The notes under the pieces: model-generated
Databases searched by the model: none
What the model saw: the letters and a program-made list of their open reading frames with translations, nothing else
Told to the model about the DNA's origin: nothing
Program-made: the position numbers and the translations under genes
Assembly: GCF_010183535.1 (NCBI RefSeq)
Contig: NC_071328.1
Coordinates: forward strand, 16,802,001 to 16,866,000
DNA: 64,000 bases
Direction of reading: 5' to 3'
Origin: Caenorhabditis remanei
Taxonomy: Eukaryota > Nematoda > Chromadorea > Rhabditida > Rhabditidae
In this document: positions 23,182-35,557 of the stretch, in pieces
How positions within the stretch are numbered: position 1 is the stretch's first letter
Layout of the letters: every line of letters starts with the position of its first letter

Positions 23182-26100
23182 TCACTTTTTCGCCGCCACA
23201 ATGAATCCATCGGGTCCACAAATGAATGCTCGTCTCGATTCAGATGACGTGGGGATGATGGTCTTCAGAAGTTCCGGAGTGATTCTTCCATGAAGTTGAT
23301 ATTCGGATTCTTCAGATTTCGGAGCGGAGAGGACGTTTCTTAGCTGGAAAAAGTATTTTTTGCTGAGGTTAACGACTACAAACTACAAAATGAGTTAGCC
23401 TCAGTGAAACCTGAAAATCATTGATTTTTCCGCATTTAAACGGATTTTCGCTGTTTTTAGCTTAAAATTAATGACAATTTTCAGAAAAACAGTCAAAATT
23501 CCCTTTTATTGAGCATTTTTACTCACCACAATCTTCTCATCTCCCTCAAACGTCTTCCAAATTTCTCCGAGTTTCCACGTTTTGCCATCTGGTGTCACCG
23601 TCTGAATATCCTCCTCCGTTTTATTGAACATCAGCATGTAGACTTCAGAATTCGATGCCTTCTGAATCCGTCTCTCCAGTAAATCAATCATCGGAGTAAT
23701 TCCACTTCCAGCTGACAACAGAATCAATTGTGATGAGTTTTCAGTCCATCCAGTGAAATCTTTGTCCCCAATCGGGTCACTTATCACCAGCTCGTCACCG
23801 ATTTGCAGTTTCTCGAGTGACGGAGTACAGATTCCGTCTGGATAGATTTTAATCATCAGGTCGATACGCTGAGGAGTCATGTTGGAGATCGGTGTGTACG
23901 GGCGGTACAGATTGGCCTCTGAAAATGGGGAAAATAAGAGGAAAACTAGATTTTTTTATTGGAAAAATTGGAAAAATCAATGTTTTCAGTATTTACTGAG
24001 GCTAAGCGGCTACAAACTAGACAAAGTAATTAGCCTCAGCAAACCCTTAGAAAATTTCGCTGTGCCTGATAGCTAAGAAGGACAGTGTCTCTTAAAAACG
24101 GTAAAAATACAAGATTTTCGGCGAAAAATTGCAATAAACACCGAAAAAACTGAAAACTCCTAAAAATTCACTCAAAACGACAAAATTCCGTTTACTGAGG
24201 CTAACTGACTACAAACTACACAATTTACTTAGCCTCAGCACTTTTGGCTAACTTCCCTGTGTAGTTTTAGGCTAACTTCCCTGTGTAGTTTATTTCCACT
24301 TAGCCTCAGTAGGCCTCAGAAAACTTTACTGAAGCTAAGCGGCTACAAACTACAAAACGCAATTAGCCTCAGCAAAAATCAAAAACGTGGCGATTTCATT
24401 CAAAATTTGTCATTTTCAATTCTGAAAACGGAGAAATTTATAGAAAAGCAATAAATTATGTGATTTTTTATGCAAAAATCACTATTTTTCATTCAACTTT
24501 TTCGTGAATTCAAAATTACTAACTTCCTTTTCTGACTTTCACCCCCACATGATATCCCAGCGGTATCCGATAAGTGGTATATTCAGGTAATTCCAGACTA
24601 AACACCAAAGTGTCATGATTCAGTCGGAATAAATCGATAATTTTCGTAGAATGATACGAGGACCCGGGTCGTCGTCGAATTTTGCATTTCTCTCGATTCA
24701 GCACATCTTCTAGATTTTCTAGCGCCGGAAACCGAATTTCCACTCGATTTTTCTTAACAATCAGTTCATATTTCTGCTGGGTTAGTGTCTGTGTCGATTC
24801 GAACTCAAATTCCATCGCCGGCTGCCAAAAATGATGAATCAATACTCGAAGACGTGCGTGTTCTTCTGAATTCTCCTCGCCACGTGTATTGATCGAAGTC
24901 TTCACAGAGACAGGTGTCAACGATACAATCACATTCTGCTCAGTGAGTCCCGTCCACTCATCATTTTCTATTGAAATTCCATGCTCGATGGTCTCGACAC
25001 GACTTCCGAATCCGCCATCGAAGTAGCCGCTGCCTAATGAAGACGGTACACCCAGTTTATTAGTGTCATCTGATGTTGTAGGTGGCAGGGGTGATGGTAC
25101 TGGAAAAAATGGTTTTGGATATTGCTTCAAAGCGCGTCTGAGGCGCGCCAGACACATTTTTTCTCCAAATTTCTCGATTTTTCTAACACCTACACTTTGA
25201 TAAATCTCCAATAAACGGTCCGACGACGCATGCCTTCAAAAAACTCTCATAATTGACCCACGCGTGATATTGATTGAAAAGGGGCGTGGCGTCACGACCG
25301 CCGGCACGTAGCAATTCGGGAATACCGCCTGGATGAAAATCGAGATATTTTGTGACGTCGTATACCTGGAAGGACAGGGAAAATTGAGGGAAATAGACCG
25401 AAATATAGGAAAATTTGGTTTACTGAGGTTAAGTAACTAGAAACTACATTTTCGAGTTAGCCTCAGTAAATTTTGCTGAGGCTAACACATTTTTGTAGTT
25501 TGTAGTCATTAACCTCAGTAAAACAGAAAAATAAAATGTTCCGGTCAGTTTTTCACCGTATTTTTCGTGATTTTTTGTTTTCTTACCGTTCCAAATAAAT
25601 GTACCCAACAGTCTTCTTTTGTGTCATGCTTCATCAACTCATCGTGATCCACACCACCCGTTATTCGCTTTGCGAGATGCTGAAAGTATTTTTTATAGAA
25701 AAACTTCACAATTTCTATCAAAAACCTCTAAAAACCTACTTTTCGAATAAATTTTGTTAGCCTAGTGCACATTTTGGTCTTGTGAGTAACGAAAAAAAAA
25801 AAGAAATTTTGTTGCTCCGTGGGGATTCAGAAGCTAGAAGAGACGCAGACAGAAGAAGCGGTGAGCAAAAAAAAGAGGGAGAATTTTCGTGTTTGTGGCG
25901 GAAATTGAATGATTATTCCGAGAATTTAATTAGATTGGTGTTGATTGCTTGGCGCTAGGTGTTTTTCCTTTTTCGCTGAGGCTAACTGACTACAAACTAC
26001 AAAAATGGGTTAGCCTCAGCAAAAACGAAAATCATCGTGACTTTTCAGTTTCTTTTTCTCATTTTTGCGCAGAAAAATGGTTTTTTGTGAATTCTAATCG

Positions 26101-26295
26101 GAAATTGTTCATTTCTCTAGTTTTCGGGATTAAATTTTTTTCAAAACTCCCCACCTTATTAGCTGTCAATCTCAGCCAATCCATAAACCCTTTTCCAGGT
26201 GCCAACGCCACTTTAACCCGCCCATATTCACTTCTTCCTATCGTCGGTTTTGCGAATAGCCCGCCATTTGTCCCAGTAACTGATAAATTGTTCAT
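23182..26295 (-). CDS. Cytochrome b5 reductase 4 (Ncb5or): b5 + CS + FAD/NADH reductase
   Basis: Six exons: 26295-26155, 25679-25587, 25365-25194, 25099-24524, 23918-23527, 23343-23182. Total 1536 nt, 511 residues, close to the vertebrate protein. The N-terminus ends GFMDWLRLTANK, as in Ncb5or. The b5 haem domain has HPGG with ligand His89 and second His112. A CS/p23-like domain covers about 200-290. The reductase domain has RPYTP (333-337, FAD), AGSGITPMI (NADH) and CGPDGF near the end. These soluble ER-associated flavohaemoproteins move electrons from NAD(P)H to haem and are tied to fatty-acid desaturation and redox balance. A trans-splice-type acceptor TATTTTCAG lies five bases upstream of the ATG. 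The 3' end of exon 3 was chosen by phase (T|GTAGGT) and is the least certain junction. It diverges from impt-1. I recall the C. elegans orthologue as Y52B11A.3. Confidence 0.93.
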
Positions 26296-26656
26296 GAGAT
26301 CTGAAAATAGAGTAGGAAATTTTAAACGGGTTTTTTGAGGGTGTTGAAATGTTTAGTTGAGTATTTATTGAGGAATACGTGATATTAATCAATAATTCAT
26401 ACATTTTTGTTATTGAAAACCTTCAAAACGTTTGAAAATTCCCCGAAATTGATGGAAAACCGGCTGGAAATCTCTGAAAATAATTTTCGGCTCGGACACG
26501 AGAAACACGCTAACCCACAGGTTTGCGCACTTCTCGTGCTTCGGAAAATTTGCATGTCTAGAAATAAATTGTTATTTGTTGTATCTTTAATTCTAATTTT
26601 TTCTTATAAAGCTAATCTAAAATTGAATAAAAAATTACAGATAAAACAATATTAAA
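26296..26656. promoter_or_regulatory. Bidirectional promoter region, Ncb5or / impt-1
   Basis: 361 bp separate the two divergent start codons. Both genes have acceptor-like sites just before their ATG (TTTTCAG|ATCTC and TTACAG|ATAAAACAAT), suggesting SL1 trans-splicing. An imperfect palindrome of about 70 bp (26481-26552) with TTTTCGGCTCGGACACGAGA facing TTCTCGTGCTTCGGAAAA lies centrally. No TATA box stands out. Confidence 0.5.
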
Positions 26657-28155
26657 ATGACCGATTCTGAACAACGACTAGCCGAAATTGAATCGATTGC
26701 CGCGATTTTCCCCGATCTTTTAGAGGAATCAACGGAAAAACAATTGATATTTGAATTCGATCGGAATATTAGCATGACGATAACATTGCCAGATGATTAT
26801 CCTTCTACGTAAGATTTTTTTAATTTGAAAAATTGTGATTTTGACTTTTTTACTGAGGTTAACGACTACAAACTAGAAAAATGAGTTAGCCTCAGCAAAC
26901 TTTACTGAGGCTAACTCGATAATGTAGTTTGTAGTCAGTTAACCTCAGTAAAACTTAAAAGTCTCGTAACTTTGCCCATTTTTCACCGTTTTTGTTCATT
27001 TTCATTTTAAAATTTGCAGATCACCACCAATATTCGAACTGAGTGGACCATATTTGCGACGAGAGCAAAAAGAGATTCTTCACAATAATTTGAATGATAT
27101 CTACGTGGAGAATATCGGATTTCCAGTGATTTTCAATTGGATTTCACTGATTCAAGATTTTATTCAAGTTAGTTAATGGAAACTGGCGCACCTTCAACGC
27201 GTTTTTATTTTTTTCAGGATTTGCCACCAGAAGAACTCGAAACTTCGGAATCCGATTCACCAGATGACGTGGCAAATTCAGTGATTCCAGAAGAAATCGA
27301 TGATATGAATATCCAGCATGGAGAAGTGTTCACTGATCGAAAAAGTGCATTTCAAGCACATTTAGCAGTTGTTAGAAGTAAAAAAGATGTAAGCAACGCT
27401 GACTACAAACTACAAACATCTCTTATTGATTTCAGGTCGATCGAGTGATGCAAATTCTCTTGTCAAACTCGAAAATCTGCCGGGCGACTCATAATATAAC
27501 AGCGTATCGATATACTGGTGAAGTTAATGGAAAACTGATACATTATCATGATTGTGCGGATGACGGAGAGCACGGAGCCAGTTCGAAAATGTTGGAATTG
27601 ATGGATCGAATGAAGGCGGATAATGTTATGGTGGGTTTCTTCTGGAAAACAAACAGACATTTGGGCGAAAATCCGTTGAAAGGCAAAGAAAAAAAGATAA
27701 ATTCGTTAGCCTCAGTGAGGTTTGTTGAGGCTAACTGACTACAAACTACAATACTCAATTAGCCTCAGTAAAAACAAAAGATCTTTTCATTACCTAACCG
27801 ATTTTTTATGATTTTAAATGTAAAATGTGTGAAATTAATTATTTTTCAAAAATGGGGTAAAAATTCTGCACATTTTACAATTAAAATCATAAAAATACAT
27901 TAAAAACTCGCAAAGTTTCAATCTTCCCAATTTTTTCTGAGGTTAACTCACTTTTATAGTTTGAAGTCTGTTAGCCTCACTTAAATCGATTTTTAAACAA
28001 TTTTCAGTCATTTTCTTCAATTTTTCCCTAGTTTTCAGGTCGTCGTGACTCGCTGGTACGGTGGAATCCATCTGGGACCCGATCGCTTCCGACACATCAA
28101 TAATTTAACGCGACAAATTTTATCGGATAATAATTATGGACTCAAAAAGTCTTAA
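26657..28155 (+). CDS. impt-1: IMPACT family translation regulator (RWD + Impact domain)
   Basis: Exons 26657-26808, 27020-27167, 27218-27388, 27436-27630 and 28039-28155; 783 nt, 260 residues. An RWD domain (about 1-115, with LPDDYPSTSPPIFELSGPYL) is followed by an acidic linker. The Impact/UPF0029 domain (about 145-260) contains DDGEHGAS and VVVTRWYGGIHLGPDRFRHI. IMPACT competes with GCN2 for GCN1 through its RWD domain and so restrains eIF2alpha phosphorylation; the family is conserved from yeast Yih1. The ATG sits 17 bases after an acceptor-like TTACAG. The third intron is only 47 nt and carries a GACTACAAACTACAAA motif. A likely operon partner follows 139 bp after the stop. I recall the C. 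elegans orthologue as Y52B11A.2. Confidence 0.95.
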
Positions 28156-28279
28156 CATTCATTTTTCTTTAGTTTTTTCTTGTGATATTCTGATTCTTCA
28201 CGTGTACTTCATTTAGTCAAAATTCTGCCACGTGTAACTTTTTACTCATTTTTCTTGTACTGAAATTAAAATAACCATT

Positions 28280-28293
28280 TTCTAGTCAGTAAA
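28280..28293 (+). promoter_or_regulatory. Likely SL2 trans-splice acceptor
   Basis: ATTTTCTAG lies 9 bases before the ATG of the downstream gene and about 130 bp after the impt-1 stop. This is the spacing usual inside Caenorhabditis operons, so a two-gene transcript processed with SL2 is inferred. Confidence 0.5.
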
Positions 28294-29455
28294 ATGCGCA
28301 ATTTGGTGGAGCTCGGCTCCCCGAATAGCGTCTATTACACAGTATTCTGTTGCTCTCATGTCATTATTGCATTCTTCATTTTCATGGTAATTTTTCGGAT
28401 TTTTTAAGTGAAGTTAATTTTTTTTCGAAAAACCTTTAAAAATTTCAGATTCTAGATCTAACCCTCACTCTATTCTCCCTATTTTTCGAACTTTTTGTGA
28501 TTTTTGTGAGTTTTTTTTTGTTGCTCACCACGTTGCAATCCCCTCGTTTCAGTACCGTGATGTCCCTGATCAGATATGGGCGATTTTTCACGGGGCCTCA
28601 CTGATTACAATGGTTTCTGGATTTTTTGCGATTTGTGTAGGTCAAAACATCTGGAAATTTGTGATCGATAAATTACAGGACAACCCCACAGCTATCATAT
28701 TTTTCGGTTGTCGAGTTTCGTTGATTTTGGCGGTGACTATTGCTAGATTTATGTGAGTGAGGCTTAGCAGACTACAAACTACAGAAATTTGGGGCATTTT
28801 GACTTAAATAATCGCGAAAATTCATTGAAATATAACAAAGTTTGAAGGATTTTTGTTTTTGTTGAGGCTAATTGCTTTTTGTAGTTTGTAGTCTGTTAAC
28901 CTCAACAAACTTTACTGAGGCTAACTGACTACAAACTACATTTTTTGAGTTAGCCTCAGTAAACCTTGGAACTACCGTAATTTCATGAATTTTGAACGGA
29001 TTTTCGTGATTTTTAGCTCAAAATTTGGGAAATTTAATGAATTTTTTGGAAAAAATCCGATTCAGAATTTCAATAAATGAATTCAAATCTCGAGAAGAGC
29101 CAACACTTCAAGAACTTCTAAGCCTATTCCAAATAATTCCTGTTGTTATTTACACGATCGGCCTCTTTTTGGTCATTCGGTTGTTCTCGTTTTCTACTGG
29201 AAGATATCGGTAGGTCAAAAGTCAAATAGTTTTTTTCTTTCTGGAAAAATGGAAACATTTTCCTTTTTCCAGTGGCTATCACGATGTTGATGAGGATTTA
29301 CGTCTGGAAGTGAGGAGGTAGGTTATTTCTGGTGGCCTAGAATACCAAACTAGTCCACCATTCAATAAAAAAAAATCAAATTTTCGAAAAGAAAATTTTT
29401 CAGAAAATACGAGGAATTCGAGGCGTCTATTGATGCAGCACCGAAGGAAGATTGA
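28294..29455 (+). CDS. spe-38: Four-pass membrane protein, probable spe-38 orthologue
   Basis: Exons 28294-28386, 28449-28505, 28553-28752, 29066-29209, 29273-29317 and 29404-29455; 591 nt, 196 residues. Hydrophobic segments at about 18-50 (long, split by an Asp), 63-85, 96-118 and 148-167 are consistent with four membrane passes. The C-terminus is a short charged tail ending APKED. I identify it as SPE-38 from topology, size and position beside impt-1, since I recall C. elegans spe-38 as Y52B11A.1; I could not align the sequences. SPE-38 is a sperm surface protein needed for fertilisation and for localisation of the TRP channel SPE-41. The start lies 9 bases after TTTTCTAG. Pairing a sperm gene with a translation regulator in an operon would be unusual. 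Confidence 0.6.
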
Positions 29456-29547
29456 TTTTAAAAAAATGTTTATTTTATAAGAAAAACTTCTTTGTTTAGT
29501 AAAGACTTCAAACTACAGAAACTACACAGACTACAAAAAATTGCAAA

Positions 29548-29630
29548 GTTTGGTCAGTGTGAATTGGTTAGTGTAACTTACTTACACTGACCAAGTAAGT
29601 AACACTGACCAATTCACACTGACAAAAAAA
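29548..29630. repeat. CACTGACC palindrome
   Basis: TTTGGTCAGTGTGAATTGGT...TTACACTGACCAAGTAAGTA...CACTGACCAATTCACACTGAC forms nested hairpins. It is a compact example of the CACTGAC family. Confidence 0.55.
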
Positions 29631-30063
29631 TGTTGTAGTTTGTAGTCCCCGCCTTTCTAAGCCGCTCTTTTTTCAAGTAGATTTTTCCAGTCCCTCGTCA
29701 TTCTTGAAATATAATCTTCAGATTTTTTTTTCTAGTAGCATGTCCCGTCTTCCCTCATATATATGAGAAGAATCTCTCAATTCCTTCCTTTTTTTCCTTT
29801 TTTGGACAGAAAAAAACATAGATGACGGATAAAAAATAAGGGAGGAAAATAATGGAAAACAAACATAAAGAAGTAGGTTAGTCAGAAGAAAAACACTCAT
29901 AATAGATGAGAAGGTTTTGTAGTTTGTAGTCTGGAAGACTCAAGCTAACAATGTGATTAAAACTGGAATAATGCAAACAGTTTCATAAGAGTTGAAAATT
30001 TTTGAAAAGTTGAAAATTTTGAGACATTTTGAGATCCCGTCACAGTTTCCACTATATTTTCCG

Positions 30064-30213
30064 GTAGATCAAATCTCGATCTTCATTTTTCTAGTTGACA
30101 ACTTTTTGATAGCTCCGCCCACTTTTGAGATACAAGAGATACTATATCTAAAAAGTGGGCGGAGCAATCAAAAAGTTGTCAACTAGAAAAATGAAGATCG
30201 AGATTTGATCTAC
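30064..30213. repeat. 150-bp near-perfect palindrome
   Basis: Arms of about 63 bp, starting GTAGATCAAATCTCGATCTT, differ at one position and enclose a 24-bp loop. Each arm includes the GCTCCGCCCAC motif seen singly elsewhere (about 8075, 19193, 22235, 40958). I see no clear target duplication. The near-identity of the arms implies recent origin or gene conversion. Confidence 0.8.
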
Positions 30214-30361
30214 AAGAATATTATAAATTTTGCAATTTTTTTGGAATCGGGACTATTGATTTTGTAGTTTGTAGTCTCCATTAAAACGCGCCGAAAGCAC
30301 TCCAGTCTTGCTATCTCGAATCTCAAAGATTCAATGTCATCAAGTTCTTCAATGCCGTCTC

Positions 30362-31268
30362 ATACTGCAAACGCGTCGAAGGCGCCCCAGTCTGCTTTTA
30401 GGGTGAAACAAATCCAAGTTCATACTCACGTCATTCCCCTAACCTCATTATGAAACCTCATCCAGTCTTCGATTGGCCAATCTGAAATAGGTAATACATA
30501 GATATGTACACCGCGCCAATGGCGCGCCAGCCGCTAATTTGACATGTGCATAATTTAATACGACGGGCGGACAGGAAGTTAAACATTTTCTCCTCTTCTC
30601 TTTTTTCGTACACCGATTAGGAAAAAGAGAAGGATTTCTTTCGTCTTTTTGCGCACATAACAATTTGCTTAAATGAATAATTTTGTTATCCTTTAGATCT
30701 TCTTAGATTCGATGGATCCCCCGTTAGAATGGTGTCACTTCTTGATTTTTGACGTACTATTTTTTTGAATTTCGTCGGGGGGAAATCCTTCCCCAATTTA
30801 GACACCAAAAACGGCAATAAATCGTGGATCCGGTTGCAAATATTTGACAAATGAGACCACTTGAAGAACAAGGGAAAGAGAATGGGTTTAGGCCACTCCC
30901 ACTTTTGTTTAGAACGAATCTGTTTGACCTTTTTTGAAATTAAATAGGTTTTCGAGCCACGCCCACTATCGGAATGTTTCAGACGGTTAGAGTTCAGACC
31001 ACGCCCACATGGCCTTTGAGGAATTTGGAGACTTTAGGTCACGCTTACTTTTGAGACATGATGATGCTATTTTCGATTAGATAATAGAGTGAATCCGATA
31101 CTGAGATAAACTTTCGCGTTATTTATACTCATTACCGAGCAAGAATGTCAGATCTGGCGCGTCGTTGGCGCTTTTGTAAGATGAGATTAGGGGAATGACG
31201 TGAGTATGAGCTCGGCCTTGGTTCACCATGAAAGCAGACTGGGGCGCCTCTGGCGCTTTTGCAGCATG
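30362..31268. mobile_element. 0.9-kb fold-back element
   Basis: Inverted arms of about 90 bp. The left (30362-30455) contains AAGGCGCCCCAGTCTGCTTT and CATACTCACGTCATTCCCCT. The right (about 31178-31268) contains AGGGGAATGACGTGAGTATG and AAAGCAGACTGGGGCGCC. The interior is unique with no coding potential I can support. Confidence 0.5.
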
Positions 31269-32866
31269 GTGGTTTTAATCCATTTCAGCTTCTATTCGTC
31301 CCTGTTCTAAAAAGTCTTTCGGGATGAAAAATTATAATTTTATTGACAGGATGAAATCTCGTTTCTACTAAGCTGTCCTGGAATGTAAGATCTCCTACTA
31401 AACACTCATATGAGACACTTTATGACTAAACCTGAAAACACCTGGGGGTACTACTGTGTGTGTGTCAATGTTTATGTGATTAACATGTCCCCTCTCTTGA
31501 ATAAGAAGAAATTATAGGATTTCAGGTGATAAGAACTAGATGTTTGTCATTGGTTCATGTAGGTTCTCAGTTAGTTATCACGCGAGCTAGAAAAGGATAT
31601 GTACCGGAAAACACTCGTCACAGAAGTTTTTAGGTTTTATTTCCTTATAGTGGCTATATATGTAGGCGTCAGAAAGAGTAAAGCTCGGTTCTGTTTTCTC
31701 TTTTTCTTCGGTTTCGGTATAGTGCGGTTGTAAGAAGCGTGTCGTGCTAATAAGAGGATGTCAAAATTTAGAATTAAATTGCATTGAAGAAAACTGATGT
31801 ACATTTCCAAATGTTAATCCGGAACCTTGAAAATCGTGAGTCTTGAAATGTGTAATGTCTTTCGAACATTTTCAGAAAATTTCGTTGAAAAATTATTACA
31901 CTTTTCTGAATCCGGGTCGACCGAGTCCAGCCAGATGTTTGACAAGTCTGCAAAAAACCAATCAAAACTTTTGCTCTCCACTCAAAGTTCAAAACAAGAT
32001 GACATCATTCCAAGGCTATCGTTCCGTCTCATCTCAACCCCTTCTACTTTTTTTTTCTTTGCTCCTTTTTTCTTTTTTTCATAACTTCTCCTTCTCCCAG
32101 TTCTCTTATTGTCTTCCTCCTACCGCCTGCACTGCATGAACAAAAACGGGAAACCCTGACTACAAACTAAAGTAGTCCGCTCAGATTTAGAAAATCTCGA
32201 AGTTATGAAGATTTTCAGCTTCTGATTAATCAGGACAATCGAGCTGTCTGTAAGAGTATAAAACTTCCATATTTGAATCCCATTTCCATCTATTCTCTTT
32301 TCCCTCTTATGCTCAGTGTCATCAATCAACCAACATCTTCCCTCCGCTCCTCTGTTCTCTTCGATCGGGTTTAGTTGGTGTTTGGTTTAAAATAAACTGA
32401 CTAAACATTCATCATTTTCTTTGAATCTTTCTGTGAGTTCAACTTATTCAAAACTTGAGTACTGACCACAATAAATATATTTTAACTACATTACAAAACT
32501 TTTTGTCAAATCTACTAGGCTGGAAAAAACAGCGGAAACTCCTGGTTAATTTTTTGCAGACTTTTTGCTGCGGGTCGTAGACGCTGCCCTAATCCTCAAG
32601 CTTATCAAGCATTGCGTATTCTAGATCCTACTAAACGTTCTACCAAGAGTGTTCTCGATTATATTAATGTTTTTAGTGACATGCAAGGCTATAGCACGGT
32701 TGACCGCGACCGCGGATGAACCAAATGGGCTAAATTTTTGCATTTTACGGCCTAGATGACAAGTAGTAAAATTGATTGAAACGATAACTAAGACATGCTT
32801 ATTAAGAATATGCAAAAATTTACAAACATTGTCAGCGAATTTATCCGAAAATGGTAGTCGGAACTT

Positions 32867-32925
32867 ACACTGACAAAAGTTACACTGACAAAAAGTTACA
32901 CTGACAAAAGTTACAGTGACCAAAA
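32867..32925 (+). repeat. Tandem TTACACTGACAAAA units
   Basis: Four consecutive 14-17 bp copies of TTACACTGACAAAA-type sequence. This is the only place in the window where the CACTGAC motif forms a direct tandem array. Confidence 0.7.
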
Positions 32926-34220
32926 GTGATTTTTCTCGAAATCTTGTTAATTGTTAAAATTTGGCTAAAATAAGACATGCTGAACACATAAATGTTAGAA
33001 TTTTGATGTATTTCACGATTCCAAACGATTTCACCAAAAACTTTAAAAATAGGGTAGCTCTTACGATTTTTGCAATTTTGTAGAATCTCCCTTAGAAGTG
33101 TCTAAACTAAAATCCTCTAATTCCCGTTTGTACCCTGATTCCAATTCTCCCAATTCATCATAATCCCCGACAGCTCCTCCCCCCTCCCCCGTGTCCGACT
33201 AAAGGCTCCCCTATTTGCTGAAGAACTTGTCTAATTGTAAGACATTGTTGCGTCGAAGGCGCCCCAGATAGCAAACTAAACGGATCTAGGCCCACATTTT
33301 GAACTTTTTGTCGTTTAGATTTTTAGATTTTGTAGTCTCCATTAAAACGCGCCGAAGGCGCATCAGGTTTGCTATCTCAACCGATCTTAACAACGCGCCT
33401 AAGGCGCACCAGACGATATCAGCCGATCTCAAAGATTAATGCTAAGTACCCTGATTCCTATTCTCATCATAATCCCCGACAACTCCTGTCCCCCTTTCCC
33501 TCTCTTCAAGTCTATAACTCCTCCTCCCAAATAAAAGGGGCTCCCCCCCCGTAAAATGATGAAACCCTATAGTCTTCCCCCCTCCTTTCCCTTGCTAAAG
33601 CACTCCCATTTTCTCGTTTTTCCATAATCGTCCAACGGGCGGGAAGCAGGGGGTGCACTTCTCCCTCCAACGCTTGTGTATGTATACTCCTGGAGCCACA
33701 TACACTTTTTTTTGCTCACTCACGTCTTCTTCTTTTTTTTTCTTCGTTTTCCTTCTTCGTCTCCCTCCGCGTCCGTTAGCCGACGTCGAGGGGGAATCGA
33801 TGTAGGCTCCCCCAACGCCTTCTTCTTCTTTTTTCTTCTTTCTCCCGAGAAAAGAAGAGAGAGAAGACATTGCTTTTTGCCCTCAGCTCCGCCGGGCTAT
33901 ACAACTCTCCGTTTTTTTATGACTCAAAAAATGTGTGTGTGCTACGTCACCTTCTCCACGATGATTCCGACTCTGCAAATTTCTGACTTAAAATTTTTGA
34001 CCGTTTGGGGATTTCTAATTCTAGTCAGCTGGAATTTGTGAGCAAAATATTTTGAGATTCTTGGTCTAGTCATTGCTCATTATCATCATTAGAACTACAA
34101 ATCTCTTGAGCTCCAATTATTGTTACTATTATGATTTGATTGAACGTACTTTTTATAATGTTTTGTCATTGTCATACTTCATTAAACCTACAGCACCCTT
34201 ATTAAAGTCAGTCATCACAA

Positions 34221-35557
34221 CTGGAGCGCGATTGTTTCAATTTTCAAAAAATATTCGAAATTTGGTCACTGTACTCAGGTATTTACACTGACCAACTACA
34301 CTGACAAAAATATTGGTCAGTCGAGCGTACTTGCTGAGGGTTACTGTAGCTGACTTGTGTTGTTACATAGGTGATAAACAAGAACTATTAGAGCATTAAG
34401 AAAATTCGGTCAAGCTGAAAGAATGTTCTGATTTTTTTGAAAACTTTTTCAAACTAATTAGAAAATGTGCACCCAGAAGAATAGATTTATGTGTGTGTTA
34501 TTAGGCTAGGGAAAAGTTTTTGAAAATATTTTGAAAACTCAGAAAAAAAAACCTATAATTTTCTGAGAATATTGAGAAAATTACAATTTTTTTTAGTTTC
34601 ATATATCGTTGCTCATTCTCTTGATTGATTCTAAGAAAAAAAGGGTTTCCTGGAATTCTGCGCTTATTCTAGGAGTTTTGGGTACTTTATTAGACACCAG
34701 CCAAGATCCAAAAACTAACTTTTTCTTTTAATTTTCTGAGGAAAAAATCTATAAGAACCGGTGAAAATCGCAAAACCGTGTGGCCTAGAATTCTCATATA
34801 TGGTTTTCTAGGACACATAAAGAAAAACAAAAAAAAATATTCACAATCAGCAGATCATTTCCAAAGTTTTGAGCCCCATATTGACATATTTTGAAAAAAG
34901 TCAAAATTTGTTCCAAATTTTTTTTCGAAACTATTTCTGAACGTGTTGTTGCGGCTAACAGAATACAAACTACGAAAACACTTTCAGCTGGTTTTGTATT
35001 GATTCTGAGACTCTTGGTTTGTTGAGGCTTAAACACTACAAACTACAAACTACAGAAACCAGAAAAACCGATTATTCATGAGTACATTGCATATTATTAC
35101 TAACTTTCTCACGCTAAGAGGTCAAGGTGCAACTTTTTTTTTGGAAGAACGCAAAACTCATCAAACTACAAACTACAAAATTTTTTGAAATTAAGGTGAA
35201 GGGTAAGTTTAGAGACCTCTGAATTTCCCTCAGAAAATTATAGGTTTGGTTTTTTCTTTCAAGTTTTCAAAATTTTCAAAAACTTTTTCTTCTATATTTT
35301 GGAAAACCCTCTGAATCACGTGTGCACATTTTCTAATTAGCATTAAAAAGTTTTCTAAAATTTCAGAAATTTTTTTTTCAGCATGACAGAATTTTCTTAA
35401 TGCTCTAATAGTTCTTGTTTATCACCTATGTGACAGCACACGTCAGCTACAGTAACCCTCAGCAAGTTCGCTCCACTGACCAATATTTTTGTCAGTGTAG
35501 TTGGTTACAATGACCAAATTTATTTTATTTTTTAAAATTGAAGCAATCGCGCTCCAG
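34221..35557. mobile_element. 1.3-kb fold-back element with long inverted arms
   Basis: The left arm begins CTGGAGCGCGATTG and the right arm ends with its reverse complement at 35557. Further matching blocks run inward: GATAAACAAGAACTATTAGA against TCTAATAGTTCTTGTTTATC, and CTAATTAGAAAATGTGCAC against GTGCACATTTTCTAATTAG. Arms total roughly 330-350 bp with indels. The middle (about 34580-35210) has no recognisable coding sequence. It lies directly upstream of the Ly6-like gene and may carry part of its promoter region. Confidence 0.6.

Noticed and set aside
33595..34041. Overlapping frames of 90-120 codons on both strands
   Set aside because: Pyrimidine-rich low-complexity DNA with no recognisable family or exon structure.
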